This document shows, in pieces, positions 1-11,229 of a stretch of 64,000 nt of DNA; within the stretch, counting starts at the first letter, position 1, and each line of letters opens with the position of its first letter. This DNA comes from Fasciolopsis buskii. Its lineage: Eukaryota > Platyhelminthes > Trematoda > Plagiorchiida > Fasciolidae. Where the stretch lies: contig LUCM01004720.1 of NCBI GenBank assembly GCA_008360955.1, forward strand, positions 62,023-126,022. Direction: 5' to 3'. The translations under genes and the position numbers were made by a program. The notes beneath the pieces were generated by a model. That model was not told the DNA's origin. It ran no database searches and saw only the letters and a program-made list of their open reading frames with translations.

Positions 1-221
1 AAAAAATCTCCGACGATTGTCATTTCAAATCAGGGAGCTTCAACACTATATGGTGAAACAAAACACCATGTCGCGAGTTGTTTACCAACGTGTTCTTCCA
101 GTCCTTCTTTACTGTTCTCCTATTATTTTCCAGATATAATTAAAAAATATTTCAAGATTCTTCGCCAAGGACCATCAGTTATTAGCCGTGCTTCCCCCGT
201 ACTACTGACTGAATTGTCCCT

Positions 222-640
222 CATTCTATGTGATCAGCACTTGTCAGCATGTGAGAAAATTACTCACAAATTCCTTTCGGATCCCACGCATCCTCTGCAC
301 AACGACCTTCCAAAGTGCCGCTCTCATATTTCAACACGATCCGCTATTTGTTCTATACCCTCTAAAATCAATATCTATAGGAACTCAACTGTCCTATATA
401 TAGCACGCATTCCGACAGACCGTGACCGTGTTTAGCCGAATTCCTGAGCAGACCATCATAATGTGCTATGACAAATCCTCGATGAGCTTCTTTTCACATT
501 TTTTACAAGGTGATGAGTGTAAATTTTTTCCTATATACATATATTTTTTACTTCCATGTTTTTCGACTGAAATGTGGCATTATCTTTTGAGCGCAAAAGT
601 CTACACAATACAATACAATATAATCAACATTACTAGGTAT
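222..640 (+). repeat. LINE 3' tail, copy A, ending in an (ATACA)n-like tail
   Basis: This stretch aligns by eye with 46,850-47,282. Shared blocks include the segments around catcctctgcac, ttctataccctc, gaccgtgaccg and gactgaaatg, and both copies end in repeats of the type acaatacaat. A short tandem tail at one end is typical of the 3' end of a non-LTR retrotransposon. No coding potential survives, and the short ORFs here are broken differently in the two copies. That the parent is a LINE is inferred from the tail and from the longer upstream body of the second copy. Confidence 0.5.
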
Positions 641-645
641 CGTTG

Positions 646-3105
646 TCAGCGGAAAAACATTGTCCGAAATAAAGTTTTCATACAGGTGTATTCACAAGCT
701 CCTATTTAAGACTGCAAAAAAGGAGTTGATAGACATTTTAAATGTAATTCTAGACCGATTTTAAACGATTTGGCCAGTAGTCCGATGTTCAGGATGGACT
801 CAATAAAAGCTTTGTTTTTGTTTTTGCCGCATTCGTTGATTTCTATCTTGAAGTTTTATGCACACGTTTCTACTTTGGTCTCTTCATTATCATAAAAGAA
901 AGAATATCAAATGTTACTACAAAAGAAATTGTCTTGTACAGCTAGCCAAAATAAACCGTACAATGGGGTCGTTGGATAAATTACTAAATAAAAGTAGTAG
1001 TTAGAAATCTAAACAATTGTTTCTCGCATTTACGTGAATAGTATTTTTGGTACTATTGGAAATTGTTGTGAACCTCATTTGTGGCACTTCCAGTAACTTT
1101 TTGCTTTCTACCGCAAAAAAAAGTGCAAAGTACTTTAGTGTTAAATCAAGTCAATTATATTATTCATGCGTCCGAAAATGAGTCGATTCAGTCCAGTTTG
1201 TCCAATCGCTAATCCTCCATTAACGTGGAAAAATCATACATATAATAACACTACAGAGACAGATTTTATTTCTAAATAGTTGGGTTTCAGTTAGTGAGAA
1301 AATGAGTCAGTAAGGAACGGCCGAATAATCACCCACTTTTGCACATGCAAATGAATGTTCACAGGAATATCGAGAAAAAGACTGTGATTGGTGCGAACGA
1401 ATCCTAAGGCAGAACTCCATACATGCACTGTTGGGCTATGATATCTAATATTGAGTATCTCAACGGCTCTCGATACGTTTTCAAGGGAGCGCCCGGCCAG
1501 TGTGCAGTACTCTGAATGTCAAATACCTTTGATTGTTAGCATAAGTATCCATACCACTTTTGCGTATATCTATCCAATCAGACGCTTACCAACGTTAATT
1601 TGTCAAAAATTCGCCTCATTCTACTTTAGATACGTCTATCGATTGCAGTTTTCTGTACAACGCTGACGAATTAGCGAGTATGTTACAACTCGTGTCAGTA
1701 ATGCAGTACTCCCTTTGGTAACGAAAGAGAAGTAACCAATGAACAGTTTTTGTAGCAAATATATCCGGAGATGAAATTGATGACAAGGCCAAACCTCAAG
1801 ACTTCCCCAAACTGTTTATTAAGTCTATGGCTCTATATTTTAGCAAATCCGCCCAGTGAATCTTGGGCTCGAAAACCGATTCTGCTCAGACGTTGTTACC
1901 GATTCGCGGGAAAATCGCAAAACAAACTTGACGGCCTGTGTCGTTTATTGGGTGTGGTTATGGACTTCTAGCTAAAGTAATTCCCGTGTATTACCATGGA
2001 TAAATTGAGCACTTGGTTGTATATATGTATATACCAAGAACAACAACGTAAACAATAAATTATGTGAGCTAGTCTTTATCTCAAAAATTTGAGAATTTCT
2101 CCCAGACTTGAAGCCCATCAGGGGTTTCTGGTCCAGTTTAATTTTGATGTTTCAAGCCACGCCAGGAAATCTGTGATCCCACATACTCGATTGCCGACAG
2201 TTCTGCGAATCAGTAGCCTGAGCTAGCTATAAAGAAGTCTCATTTATAAATGTTGTTTGTTGATGCTGTTGACAATAGTGAAATAGTAGATATCCAATGA
2301 AATTTTTGAAGATCAAAAGTATGATATGGTTCAGCACAATACAAGTTGACTGGTTTTGACCATTCCTCCATATCTGATGCACTAGGCAAACGCATATGAC
2401 TGCAGCTTGTGATCTTAATTAACAGGCCGTGTGTGGCAATTTGTGCACAAAATCATTTAATTTTTGGGGCGCACCATACGCAAAAATATTGGATTCGCAA
2501 AGAAGAGAAGAGGAGACACTGGAAATTAACCGCACTCGAGTATGAAAAAAATTCAGTTAAAATCTCCCCAGTTCTTACTAGGAGACAAAAAGTTAGGCAA
2601 TTCAGAAAAAAATCATACAGCACAAGTTAGATTCAGATTCCATTGTTTCAGCGCACCTTGGCGTAATTAACCAACTATCGTGATTGCCAGTGACAAAATA
2701 TTGTAAAAGCCTTTGTATTCTTATACGTGAATATTCGCACATGCATGTTCGCATACGACACTCGCTCATCGTACGCTATTTTCCTCTCAATACTGAAGTA
2801 CTCCTTATACGCATGGAAAATCCGTCACTTTGACTTGGCTGCTCACTTTTCGATTAGGAGGATCTGCATCTTTGATCAGTGACTACACAAACAACACCAT
2901 GAATTTAGATAGAAAATCGGTAAACTATGGTTGCATAACACTCGTTTTTTTTAAATGAGTGAGCTTTCCAAAGAGCAGCATTAATTTTTAAGCCAGTATA
3001 ACATCATTGTTCTACAACCAATAATTTCTCATTAAGGTGCTCTGGCTTTGGTTGTTATTTCGCAACGTGGAACAATAGTGGGAGGAAAAATATGGGGTCA
3101 TAACT
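646..3105. other. AT-rich stretch, no gene seen
   Basis: Only short ORFs (under 75 codons) occur here, none with a recognisable motif, membrane pattern or paired splice sites. No tRNA-like promoter boxes or tandem repeats were noticed. I read it as decayed intergenic DNA. Confidence 0.4.
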
Positions 3106-3109
3106 TCAA

Positions 3110-4330
3110 GGAACCACAGCGAAGCAGAAAAACTTCTGATGCAAGGACGTCACTGACTGCGGCATTTGGCCATATCATCTAAAATGTCCAACGTCAGACA
3201 TCTTATGGACACCAAGTTAGTATACTAATTCAGCTTACCCAGGGCAGTGCATTGGTCAGATCCCTCTCGTATCATAGGCTGCCCATCTTGACTCGTCTTA
3301 AAATCACTGGCTAACTTCATTGGAAAACAGATTATTTGTTGAGGGTCCACCTGCGAAAATGCTTATTGTGTATCAGCCAATCAAATCTGCTCAAATTCAA
3401 CACCCATTCTATCGACTGAACTCTGTGACTCGATACCTTACATCCCACCTCTAGGTACTTTCGAGAAGCTTAACGAAGACAGATGTCCAAAAACCGATAA
3501 TATTTACAAACATTCCGTCTGCAACTTACGCGTTACTTACCGTATATCAGAATCGGCTATGGCGATTCTTAAGTCTTGGCGATCTCTCACTCGAATTCAT
3601 CGCAAGAAGTGGCGTTTGCTAAGATTTACTTCTACTTTGTAATCGAGATCACTATGAAGATGGCCTTAACATAAGGTGTCGGTACACAACGATAAAAGAA
3701 AAATTACTTTGTACCGCGAAAGGTCCAGTAATCAGAATGACCTGGTAATGGAACAGTCGACTGAATCAAAACAGATCTTTCAGACAAATGACCACACACC
3801 TCGGGTCGACGGACGATTCGTTTGCTTTCTAACACGTCTTAAGGAGATGCCAATGACACAAACCTGACCGGGGAGGAAACTGGATTCATTCTCATGCACA
3901 TACATCCAGCCATCACTAGACGTTTGACAGAAGATAATTTCCGCAAACAGCTTAGATATGGTACATACCAAACTAATTCGTCTGCAAATTCCACAGAAGG
4001 ATTTATCAACTTTCTTTTAAATCGGTACTATCATCGCATCACATCATGGCTTAGTAACCTCTTCTCTTTCCCAGTCTGATCCCAGCTGTTTCACTAACTC
4101 ACATATTAATAATTTGAATCTGTTTTTAAAAAAGGAGAACGATGGCCTATCTGGTTCAGTTACCTCTCCAGGAAAACCATCTGCATGACGATTTCCATTT
4201 CCGACGGGGGACCGTACCCATCTGCATTGTTTGCAAACATAACGGGAAGTTTGACCAGCTGAACTTCTCTTCGAAGAATGCTACCCAAAGCTCCAAATGG
4301 CAGTTGTTAGGATGAATTTGCCGTTGTCTT
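3110..4330 (-). mobile_element. Decayed RTE-like LINE fragment (reverse transcriptase region and 3' region)
   Basis: Read on the minus strand, about 4,200-3,750 encodes broken reverse-transcriptase sequence. There is a segment like PI-KK-D-S (RT finger), then RRISLVCTISKLFAEII (family form RGISL...SKL...II), then FLPGQVCVIGISLRRV (family form GFRPGRGCIDQIFTLRRV), then a D-S-V-D block matching AFDSVDR. The minus-strand ORF 3,971-3,780 carries most of this. About 250 bases (3,926-4,200) recur at 10,080-10,345, and 3,110-3,190 recurs at 37,365-37,432, downstream of another RTE fragment. Frameshifts and stops show it is dead. RTE is the best family match; another related LINE clade is possible. 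Confidence 0.65.
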
Positions 4331-4334
4331 CCCC

Positions 4335-5285
4335 ACTAGGAAATGTCAGCCCCATACTACCAAGTTCTACCTGAAATGTACAAGTTGGCCTTGTTTGGAG
4401 GTTGATTACTCTAATAGACAGTCTGAATTACCTTCGCATACCCGGACTGGTGGATTTTCAGATTTCTGCACAATATTTAGGTTTTCTGTTTCCCATTAAA
4501 ATACTAATTTCCGTATGATTGGAAAACCATTAGTGACAATTATAAAGCTAGGGCGTTTCTATCCGGATTCGTCAGGACTTCTTTTTCTTCTATTTGTTAA
4601 TTTCCACCTAAATCTCGTATTAGTTAGGATGATGTCGCAAATCGGGAAAAAAGCCTGCGGAAACGTTAGTCACGAACAATTGTAAAAATATCTTCATCTG
4701 CCTATAACAACAAAGTAGTCAGTCAAAGCGTGATGTTATATTGTAAAACTAGTGTGGTTTAAAGCGACTTTAATCATCGATATTTTGGAATTCGCCATAT
4801 AACTTTCAACCTTCTTTTCTGTATCAGTTTGTTTCATCCAGAATAGAAAAATCGGATCAGATATAACTTATAACTAACCAGGGGCACACCTACTGGAATA
4901 TTTCTCAACGCTTATCGTTTGTAAGTTTTCCAAATTGGAAGAAACAAGACAGACAGTTCGAAGAGTTTGGTGGAGGGCTGATGACTAAACCGACATTTTA
5001 GTTGAAACAAGGAAAATGTAATCGCTGCCAGTTTTTACTATCTACCATTCACTTAGCACAGACTTGATTTTTATGGGATATTGTTCTGACATATATATGC
5101 ATATGTATTTCATCGGCCTGAAAATAAATAAGGTGCCAACACGACACATAAACAGAACATTACAGAAGGAGGGCAAATGGGAAAAAAATAACAAACAGCG
5201 ACAAATCATTTTTTGTCTTCATCCTATACAATTTGCAGATTTTTGGTTGTTTTCGGATAATTTCTAAAGTGGACGAGTTCCAGAT
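4335..5285. other. No gene seen
   Basis: AT-rich sequence between two LINE remnants. No ORF above 70 codons has recognisable content, and no RNA gene or tandem repeat was noticed. Part may be unrecognised flank of the neighbouring elements. Confidence 0.35.
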
Positions 5286-5289
5286 ACAG

Positions 5290-8200
5290 GCCATCATTCG
5301 CGCCACCGGATTCGGTTTTGAGTTATATCTCTGTGTCTCCGTTCAACAGCAGTCTTCATCTCCTGGGTCCCAACCATAAAGTCGTGAAGCACCAACCGAG
5401 GTCAAAACCGAAGCCAAATTCTTCATACCTCTAGGCGAAGTCATAGTCCGAGCGCCGCATCTCATCTTTCAGCCTCGCCCAGCACGTGCAGGAAGAGCAC
5501 GAAAAGGTAGACCATGAGCAGGAGTACAGAATAAGTGATCCGGCCACCGGAAGGTATTGTAGAGCGATTACCTAAGTCAGAGAACAACTGGCTGCAACCA
5601 CCAAACGACGACACACCTGGTCATGTTTCACTCGATGTTCCCGAGGTGCTTGAAGTTATTGTCTACCTCTAACTGATAAAGATGAGTATTCAAGAAGTAC
5701 GCTGCATTTTGAAGGTGCAAAGTGCAGCGTATCGAGATACCTCAGTCGTCAATGGGCCTAACGCTAGTTGAGCTGCCTGAGCATCGTCACTCGGCAATGC
5801 GATCTCATCAGCATACTCGGTATCAACACTGTTCATTGGGACCGTCTAAAAGACCTGATAAAGCATTCTACAGAACATCCTGTGACAAGGTAGAAAAGAA
5901 ATGGGGATATGGAGTAGCCTTGTCGTACTCCACTGGAGGCGACACAGGTTGGCCAAAGCTGGTCATAAGCCTTAACCCAACCTGAGGTATGACGACACAA
6001 CTCTTTGAGGGCCCATACACTTTCCTTAGGACTTGCTTGCAACATCAGTGCAGCGGAAGGGACATGTACCATAGCTATTAGGGCCCACTACACCGGGGGA
6101 GGGAGAAGCCAACAGTCATGACCCTGAAACTTGTAGTAGCATAGAACCACAAAAGTTCATACCAGGTCATATGTGGCAACGAGCCGGACGGGAGAGAGTT
6201 GTTGTCTACCACCAAAGTCACCAGCAGATTTGGAATTCGAGGCTCTGACTCTTTCGGTGACAGATGTTTAATACACTTGACCACCTCGAATACTTCATTC
6301 CCCAATAAATAATGCCAAAGTGCAGACCTATCAGCAGAGTCAAAGGTTGTGCGGATGTTTAATTACACGACGGTCGTTGTTCTTTGGAAAGTAAAACGGT
6401 GCTCTAACATCTATAGGAGGATGAAGATTTGATCGACGCATCCAAGACCAGCACGAAACCCAGCCTGCTCCTCTCAAGTTTGCCCTTCACGCTTGTTGTA
6501 CAATCTGCGGAGAATGACCGACGAAAGCAGATTTGAGGCTATCGGGATTAGGCAAATACAGCTACGTTTAGCGCAGCCGCCGGGCAAGCCCTTTTTTGAA
6601 GATGGGGGCTGCGATCGACTTTCCCACGAGGAGGAGCCTCTCGAAGAACCAAACCTTTGAGAACAGAACTTGAATTTCTCTAACCAGTGTCATTCCTCCA
6701 TCATTGCATGGAGCAACAGAAAGCCCATCGAATCCCAGCGCTTTGCGACGTCCTAAGATTCAGACTCCCTTGAAGATCTTTCGTAGCAAGCCACGGGACA
6801 CTTGACGGAATAGCTCCATGAGACGTTGACTTTGGAAATGCTCCGCCAAGCGTACAAAACGGCGTCATGGGTTGTTAGACGAATCGTCAGCTTCACAAAT
6901 CATTTCGACCAAACCCAGTGCTTTCTTACCAGTAGCTCGGATGAGGTGAATCAGATTGCGGGAATTTCCCATGACGGAAGCATGTCCCATCCCCAAAACT
7001 CGTTGAGACCACCAGATCTCGTGATCCCTAGGCAAGCTTGCATTGAGTTCACGTTTCGTTACAAGCCATACTCCATTATGTTCTCTACCAGCCGGGATGG
7101 ATTAGTCAAGAAGGTGCAGACACTCAGGAGAAATCCGCGGTGTCAAAACGCGACGGGTCAGGGCACAACTAACTAAGCCAGCAGAATACAAGATACTCCA
7201 GATAAGCACCCAATACTCACTGATTTTGTCAGATGCATGCAATCCTAGATTTTCAGCAGGCGTGCTTCGAAAGAGTGAAAGGCGAGTAGGATCAGGCTGC
7301 TTTTCACCACCTAACTGACACTGCCGTGTGCGTTTTGAGTGTCTAATATAGCACATGGACAACTTAGTGCAAACTAATGCGTGATCGGAGTAGAGAGGCA
7401 CGCTCCAGTACGACTGGCAGTCTTACAGACATCCTCGTCATTTATATTTAATAATGATGTGGTTGATTTTGGTCTAATGCAGATTTAAGGTGGCGGACCC
7501 CAGGTGGCGTATCGGTGATTAGAATGTCAGAAGCTCGTACTAGGGAGAAATAATCGATGGTCAGGGCATAAAGCCAACAACTGTTCCCCGTTTTCAAAAC
7601 GACAGGAATCGAGACCACAGGGTTCTCCCCGATGTGCCTCACTCGAGAACAACCGACTTACTCGTGCGCCCAAGTCGGCGTGAAGGGTCTCGCAACTTTG
7701 ATAGGAAATATCGTTTGCTGCATCTTGGATGCACCCTGTTAGGACGTACACCAAAACGACAAAAACGTCCCTCTATCAGAGCGATGAACGTAAACTTTGC
7801 GCAAAACTCCATGTCTCACTGTGCACAGCCGGTTGTCGATTTTGATCCGGTCAAATAGTGTGCTCTTAATGAGAGCATTAAGAGCAAAGCCAACGCCAGA
7901 AATGTCAGAAGCCCAAGTCGAAGAGCCCCCAGAAACGCATAGATGAAAATTCACGAAAGGACCAGATGGGGACCTCAGTCGGATAACAGAGCTGGGGTCT
8001 TGAATGCGAGTGTCTTGGATACAGCACTAACCAATGGCTAGAGTCTCAAGTGCACTCGTGTCGATCTGCATGCATGAATGTTCGCACATTGAATGTAATT
8101 AGTTTGAATGAACATTAATGACGAAGAAGTGCATCAGCCGGCGGAAGCGGGTTCGGGGAGACTTGGGTGGTATCTGGAGGAGAATGCGAGTGAATACATA

Positions 8201-8870
8201 TAGAAATTATTCCAGTGAAACTACCACCCACATGGCTGACCGCAGTTCCTGAGGAAATCGGGTAGGAAGGGGAATAACACGAATCTGTAGAGGAAAAATT
8301 AATTTTGTACAGTAGAAGGTCGCATTTGTGAACGGGAAGCGTTTGCCCGAAGATCATTTATTTTCATTTTCTTGATTGTATGCGTTACGTGGTGTTGTAC
8401 TACTCAGTCGCCCGGTCTAGTGCAGGCCATTTCATTCGAGGATGCACCTCTAACCTTTGCGCGGCCAAGCGCTTCCTGCAAGGGAGCAGAATTATTCTAG
8501 CGGAGCTGGCGGCTCATTTGTCGGTTCATATGCCTTTTCGGTAAAACCTTGTCGAATCGGCGGGACACGACAAAGGGCAATGGCCTTATTTATTTAGTGG
8601 GCCACACTCACCATATCACAGTGCCACCAGCGGTCTCTTGTGATATTTTTAGGGAAAACGCCTGCCAGGTAAAAACCCACCACTGTCACTAACTTTCCTC
8701 GGCCGGTTATTCGGTGGCATGACCGCACCTTACTCACGGCTGAGCACCTGGATTTCGGCCGTCGCGTTCTCTGCGACCCACGGAAGCGCCCAGTAGAATG
8801 CAGCTCTAAACTTATGATTACTTACTTTACTTCATCTGGCCTCCACTAGTCAGTTTTTGGGTGCACACGT
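5290..8870 (-). mobile_element. Nearly full-length but decayed RTE-like LINE
   Basis: Minus-strand reading gives the domains in order. A GC-rich 5' region lies at 8.87-8.4 kb. Endonuclease remnants follow, with SDHALV near 7.4 kb and SAGLVSCALTRRVLTPRIS near 7.2 kb. The linker block GNSRNLIHLIRATGKK lies near 6.97 kb, then EEQAGFRAGLGC-DQIF near 6.45 kb, FDSADRSALWHYLL near 6.33 kb, SSGVRQGYSISPFLFYLV near 5.93 kb, and EYADEIALPSDDAQAAQLAL near 5.80 kb. These match the endonuclease plus reverse-transcriptase polyprotein of RTE-type LINEs, which copy RNA into nicked chromosomal DNA. The catalytic YADD is changed to YADE. Stops, frameshifts and a nested insertion (about 6,070-6,260) make it a fossil. 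The length of about 3.5 kb is near that of an intact RTE. Confidence 0.8.
6068..6260 (-). repeat. Interspersed repeat (family R1) nested in the RTE reverse transcriptase
   Basis: The RTE frame runs into unrelated sequence after the block E-V-V-K-C-I-K-H-L (near 6.27 kb) and resumes at LKELCRHTSGWVKAYDQLW (near 6.00 kb). The intervening sequence, with the core ctgaaacttgtagtagcata and a downstream tatgtggcaac, recurs at 62,890-63,110. Part of it also recurs at the inner ends of the palindrome arms near 40,485 and 41,605. I infer a later insertion into the LINE. Its class is unknown; no target-site duplication is clean enough to state. Confidence 0.55.
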
Positions 8871-8874
8871 GACC

Positions 8875-9690
8875 TAAGTACAAGTATGAGATTCGAAAGC
8901 TTAATGGCCTATGATGATGTGTGCATATTTATGACTGAATTATCCTCTCAATCGATCACTCAACGAGTCAAAATCACTCCTGTCTTTGTTCCGGTTGAAT
9001 TCATGGCATCTTCTGAATTTTCTTACCCATCCCGTTGATCTGACAATTTAGGTTTGTTCATGTGAATGACTGTCATTCAGATGAAGAATGTGCAGCGAAA
9101 TTTTTGTTTTACTTGAAGACTATATTGTTGTATTTGTGATATTGTGCCTCTATGGATGTTGAAGGCCAGAACATCAAACAAAAATCGACTGTCGTGAGCA
9201 AGTGTTAAATAATCATAGGGCTACCCACTCTTAATACATCTATTTTAATTATTAGAGTTGCCCTCATTGTTACGCTTAGCTGATTCATCTTGGTACCCAT
9301 ATGAAACATCAGTGTTGCTGGTCAAAACGACACTGCCAAGGCTGACTTATGAAGACCGATTAAAATTAGGCATGCGCCAAAACGCTGATAAATTTTGCTA
9401 TAATGGCATTTAGGGCCTTCAGTATTACGTGTTAATTAATGTATCGATATCCGTGACGGTTATCAGCTAGCTAAATATAACCAACAGTCATGCTGGATGG
9501 CGCAGTTTTATTGATAAATCCTATTTTTTCCTACTTTGATCAAACTGGTAAGCGCCTACATGCAAAGTGTTTACTTGCAAATTACGCTGGTCTACAAACA
9601 AAAGCACAAAACTCCTTTACTAGTTTAAGCCACACAATTTTCTGTCCTGTCAAATACCAGTCACTGTTCCCACCTGAGGATAGGGCAAAT
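8875..9690. other. No gene seen
   Basis: AT-rich DNA between the RTE copy and a microsatellite. The plus ORF from 9,490 owes its length mainly to the trinucleotide tract that follows and has no recognisable domain. Confidence 0.35.

Positions 9691-9692
<2 letters not shown>

Positions 9693-9740
<48 letters not shown>
9693..9740 (+). repeat. (CAT)n microsatellite, 16 units
   Basis: An uninterrupted run of 16 cat triplets. It produces artificial poly-Ile and poly-Met stretches in two opposing ORFs. The minus-strand text next to it (ALSSGGNSDWYLTG) may be a fragment of a mobile element, but I cannot place it. Confidence 0.95.
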
Positions 9741-9859
9741 TTCGATGACAAATTTGACGAGGAAGGATGCAAGTGGGAAATCATCGCGAACAATAGTTCT
9801 CATGGTGAACGCGGACATAAAATCGACCAAAGCACAAACTCAGCTTTCGCTCTTCACAT

Positions 9860-10620
9860 AAAATGAATGGACAAGAGAACCAATTTCTCTGATACACTAT
9901 TCGGCGAGAAGCGGTGCCGCAGAATTCCATGATCGACTGAGTCTAAAACTGATTTCAGACCAAAAAAGAAAGTCGTGGGTCGACAGAGGGCGCCCTAATG
10001 TTTTAAGCTTTATCCCAGAATCGAAATCTGATCAACAAAACTTTGGCCAGAACGGGAACAGGTGTACATGTTAGGTAATTGACAGCGGATAGTGTCTGCA
10101 AGCAGTTTAGATGTGATACATACCAAACTGCCTCATCTGCGAATTTCAAACAAGGATTTACCAATTTTCTTTTAAATTGGTACTATCATCGATTTGCACC
10201 ACAGCATAGTAATCTGTTCTCTTTCCCAGGCTGATATCAGCAGTTTTACTAACTCGACGATGTTTTTGGAAAAAGCGGAGATAGCCCGTCTGGTGCAGGT
10301 GTTTTACGTCTTTCCAGAAAACCTTCCTTCCTGGTGAATGACTGGTATATGCCACCATTGTCTCGCCTCAATGTAAAAGTGGATCGCCATTGCCGAAGAA
10401 GGCCAAACAAACTGCTCTCCACCAATGCTAATGACAATGAATCTGTAAGACTTCGGGTTTCTTGAACATCGCGCTCATAGTAGGCTTGTGCACACCAGTA
10501 CCCTTAAAAAGACGACAAAGATTGTGAATATTGCCGATGATCTCAACGTGTTCCGTCTCATTACATTTCTCTAAGCACCAACAGATAGAATTGCAAGTAT
10601 TTATAAATATTCCCAAACAT
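9860..10620 (-). mobile_element. Decayed RTE-like LINE fragment
   Basis: The minus-strand text near 9,950 reads as L-K-S-V-L-D-S-V-D-H-G-I-L, a match to the AFDSVDR region of RTE-type reverse transcriptase. The adjacent 10,080-10,345 is a diverged copy of 3,926-4,200, which encodes the preceding reverse-transcriptase blocks. Order and strand therefore agree with the copy at 3.1-4.3 kb. Multiple stops are present. The outer limits are approximate. Confidence 0.55.
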
Positions 10621-10624
10621 TTCA

Positions 10625-11225
10625 CTTAAATGAATACTGCAGCAGAATGAAAATACCGTTTTCCAATAGCGCTCCATCTAAAGATGCTGGAGTCGATATC
10701 AGTTGGACATTAGTCTCAGCTCTAAAGTGATATTTATAAACCAAATGTATGTATATATTCTTAATTAAAAGCCAGTGGAAAACTCAGCACCAAGTTCTGA
10801 ATGATAACAAGCGGGGCAAAAAGTACAGGCGTAAACAGGCCCAAGATCAACAGCCTTCTGAGCATTCGGATCGATAGCTCCGTAATCTACCATCAGTTCA
10901 ATGATTTTTTGGATTCTAGTATCAAGGAAACTGCACCTTGACGTGATGTGACGGCTTCCGTGCCTCAATGACTAAACGAGCTATACAGAATGGCTTACCT
11001 CAAGCCGAAGATCCAATCATACCGGGAAGGTCAATGGGTAGAGGCCTGCCGAAGCAATCTGCTGGTCCTCCCGGTCGGGGGTTGTTCTGAGTTGGCATTT
11101 CTGTCGGGAAAACGAGTGCAAGAATAACTGATCCAAGTAGATGTGTTTCCACTCAGCTATGCCCCGCTGCTTTGCAGTCAGATTCTTGTTAAATCCAAAA
11201 GCTGTGGTTGAGAACCCTAATCTTT
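10625..11225. other. No gene seen
   Basis: Short ORFs only. The last 200 bases may be the 5' untranslated region of the LINE that follows, inferred only from position. Confidence 0.3.
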
Positions 11226-11229
11226 CTTC

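Noticed and set aside
9490..9861. 123-codon ORF with a poly-Ile run (and its poly-Met antisense)
   Set aside because: The length comes from the (CAT)16 microsatellite; no domain on either side.
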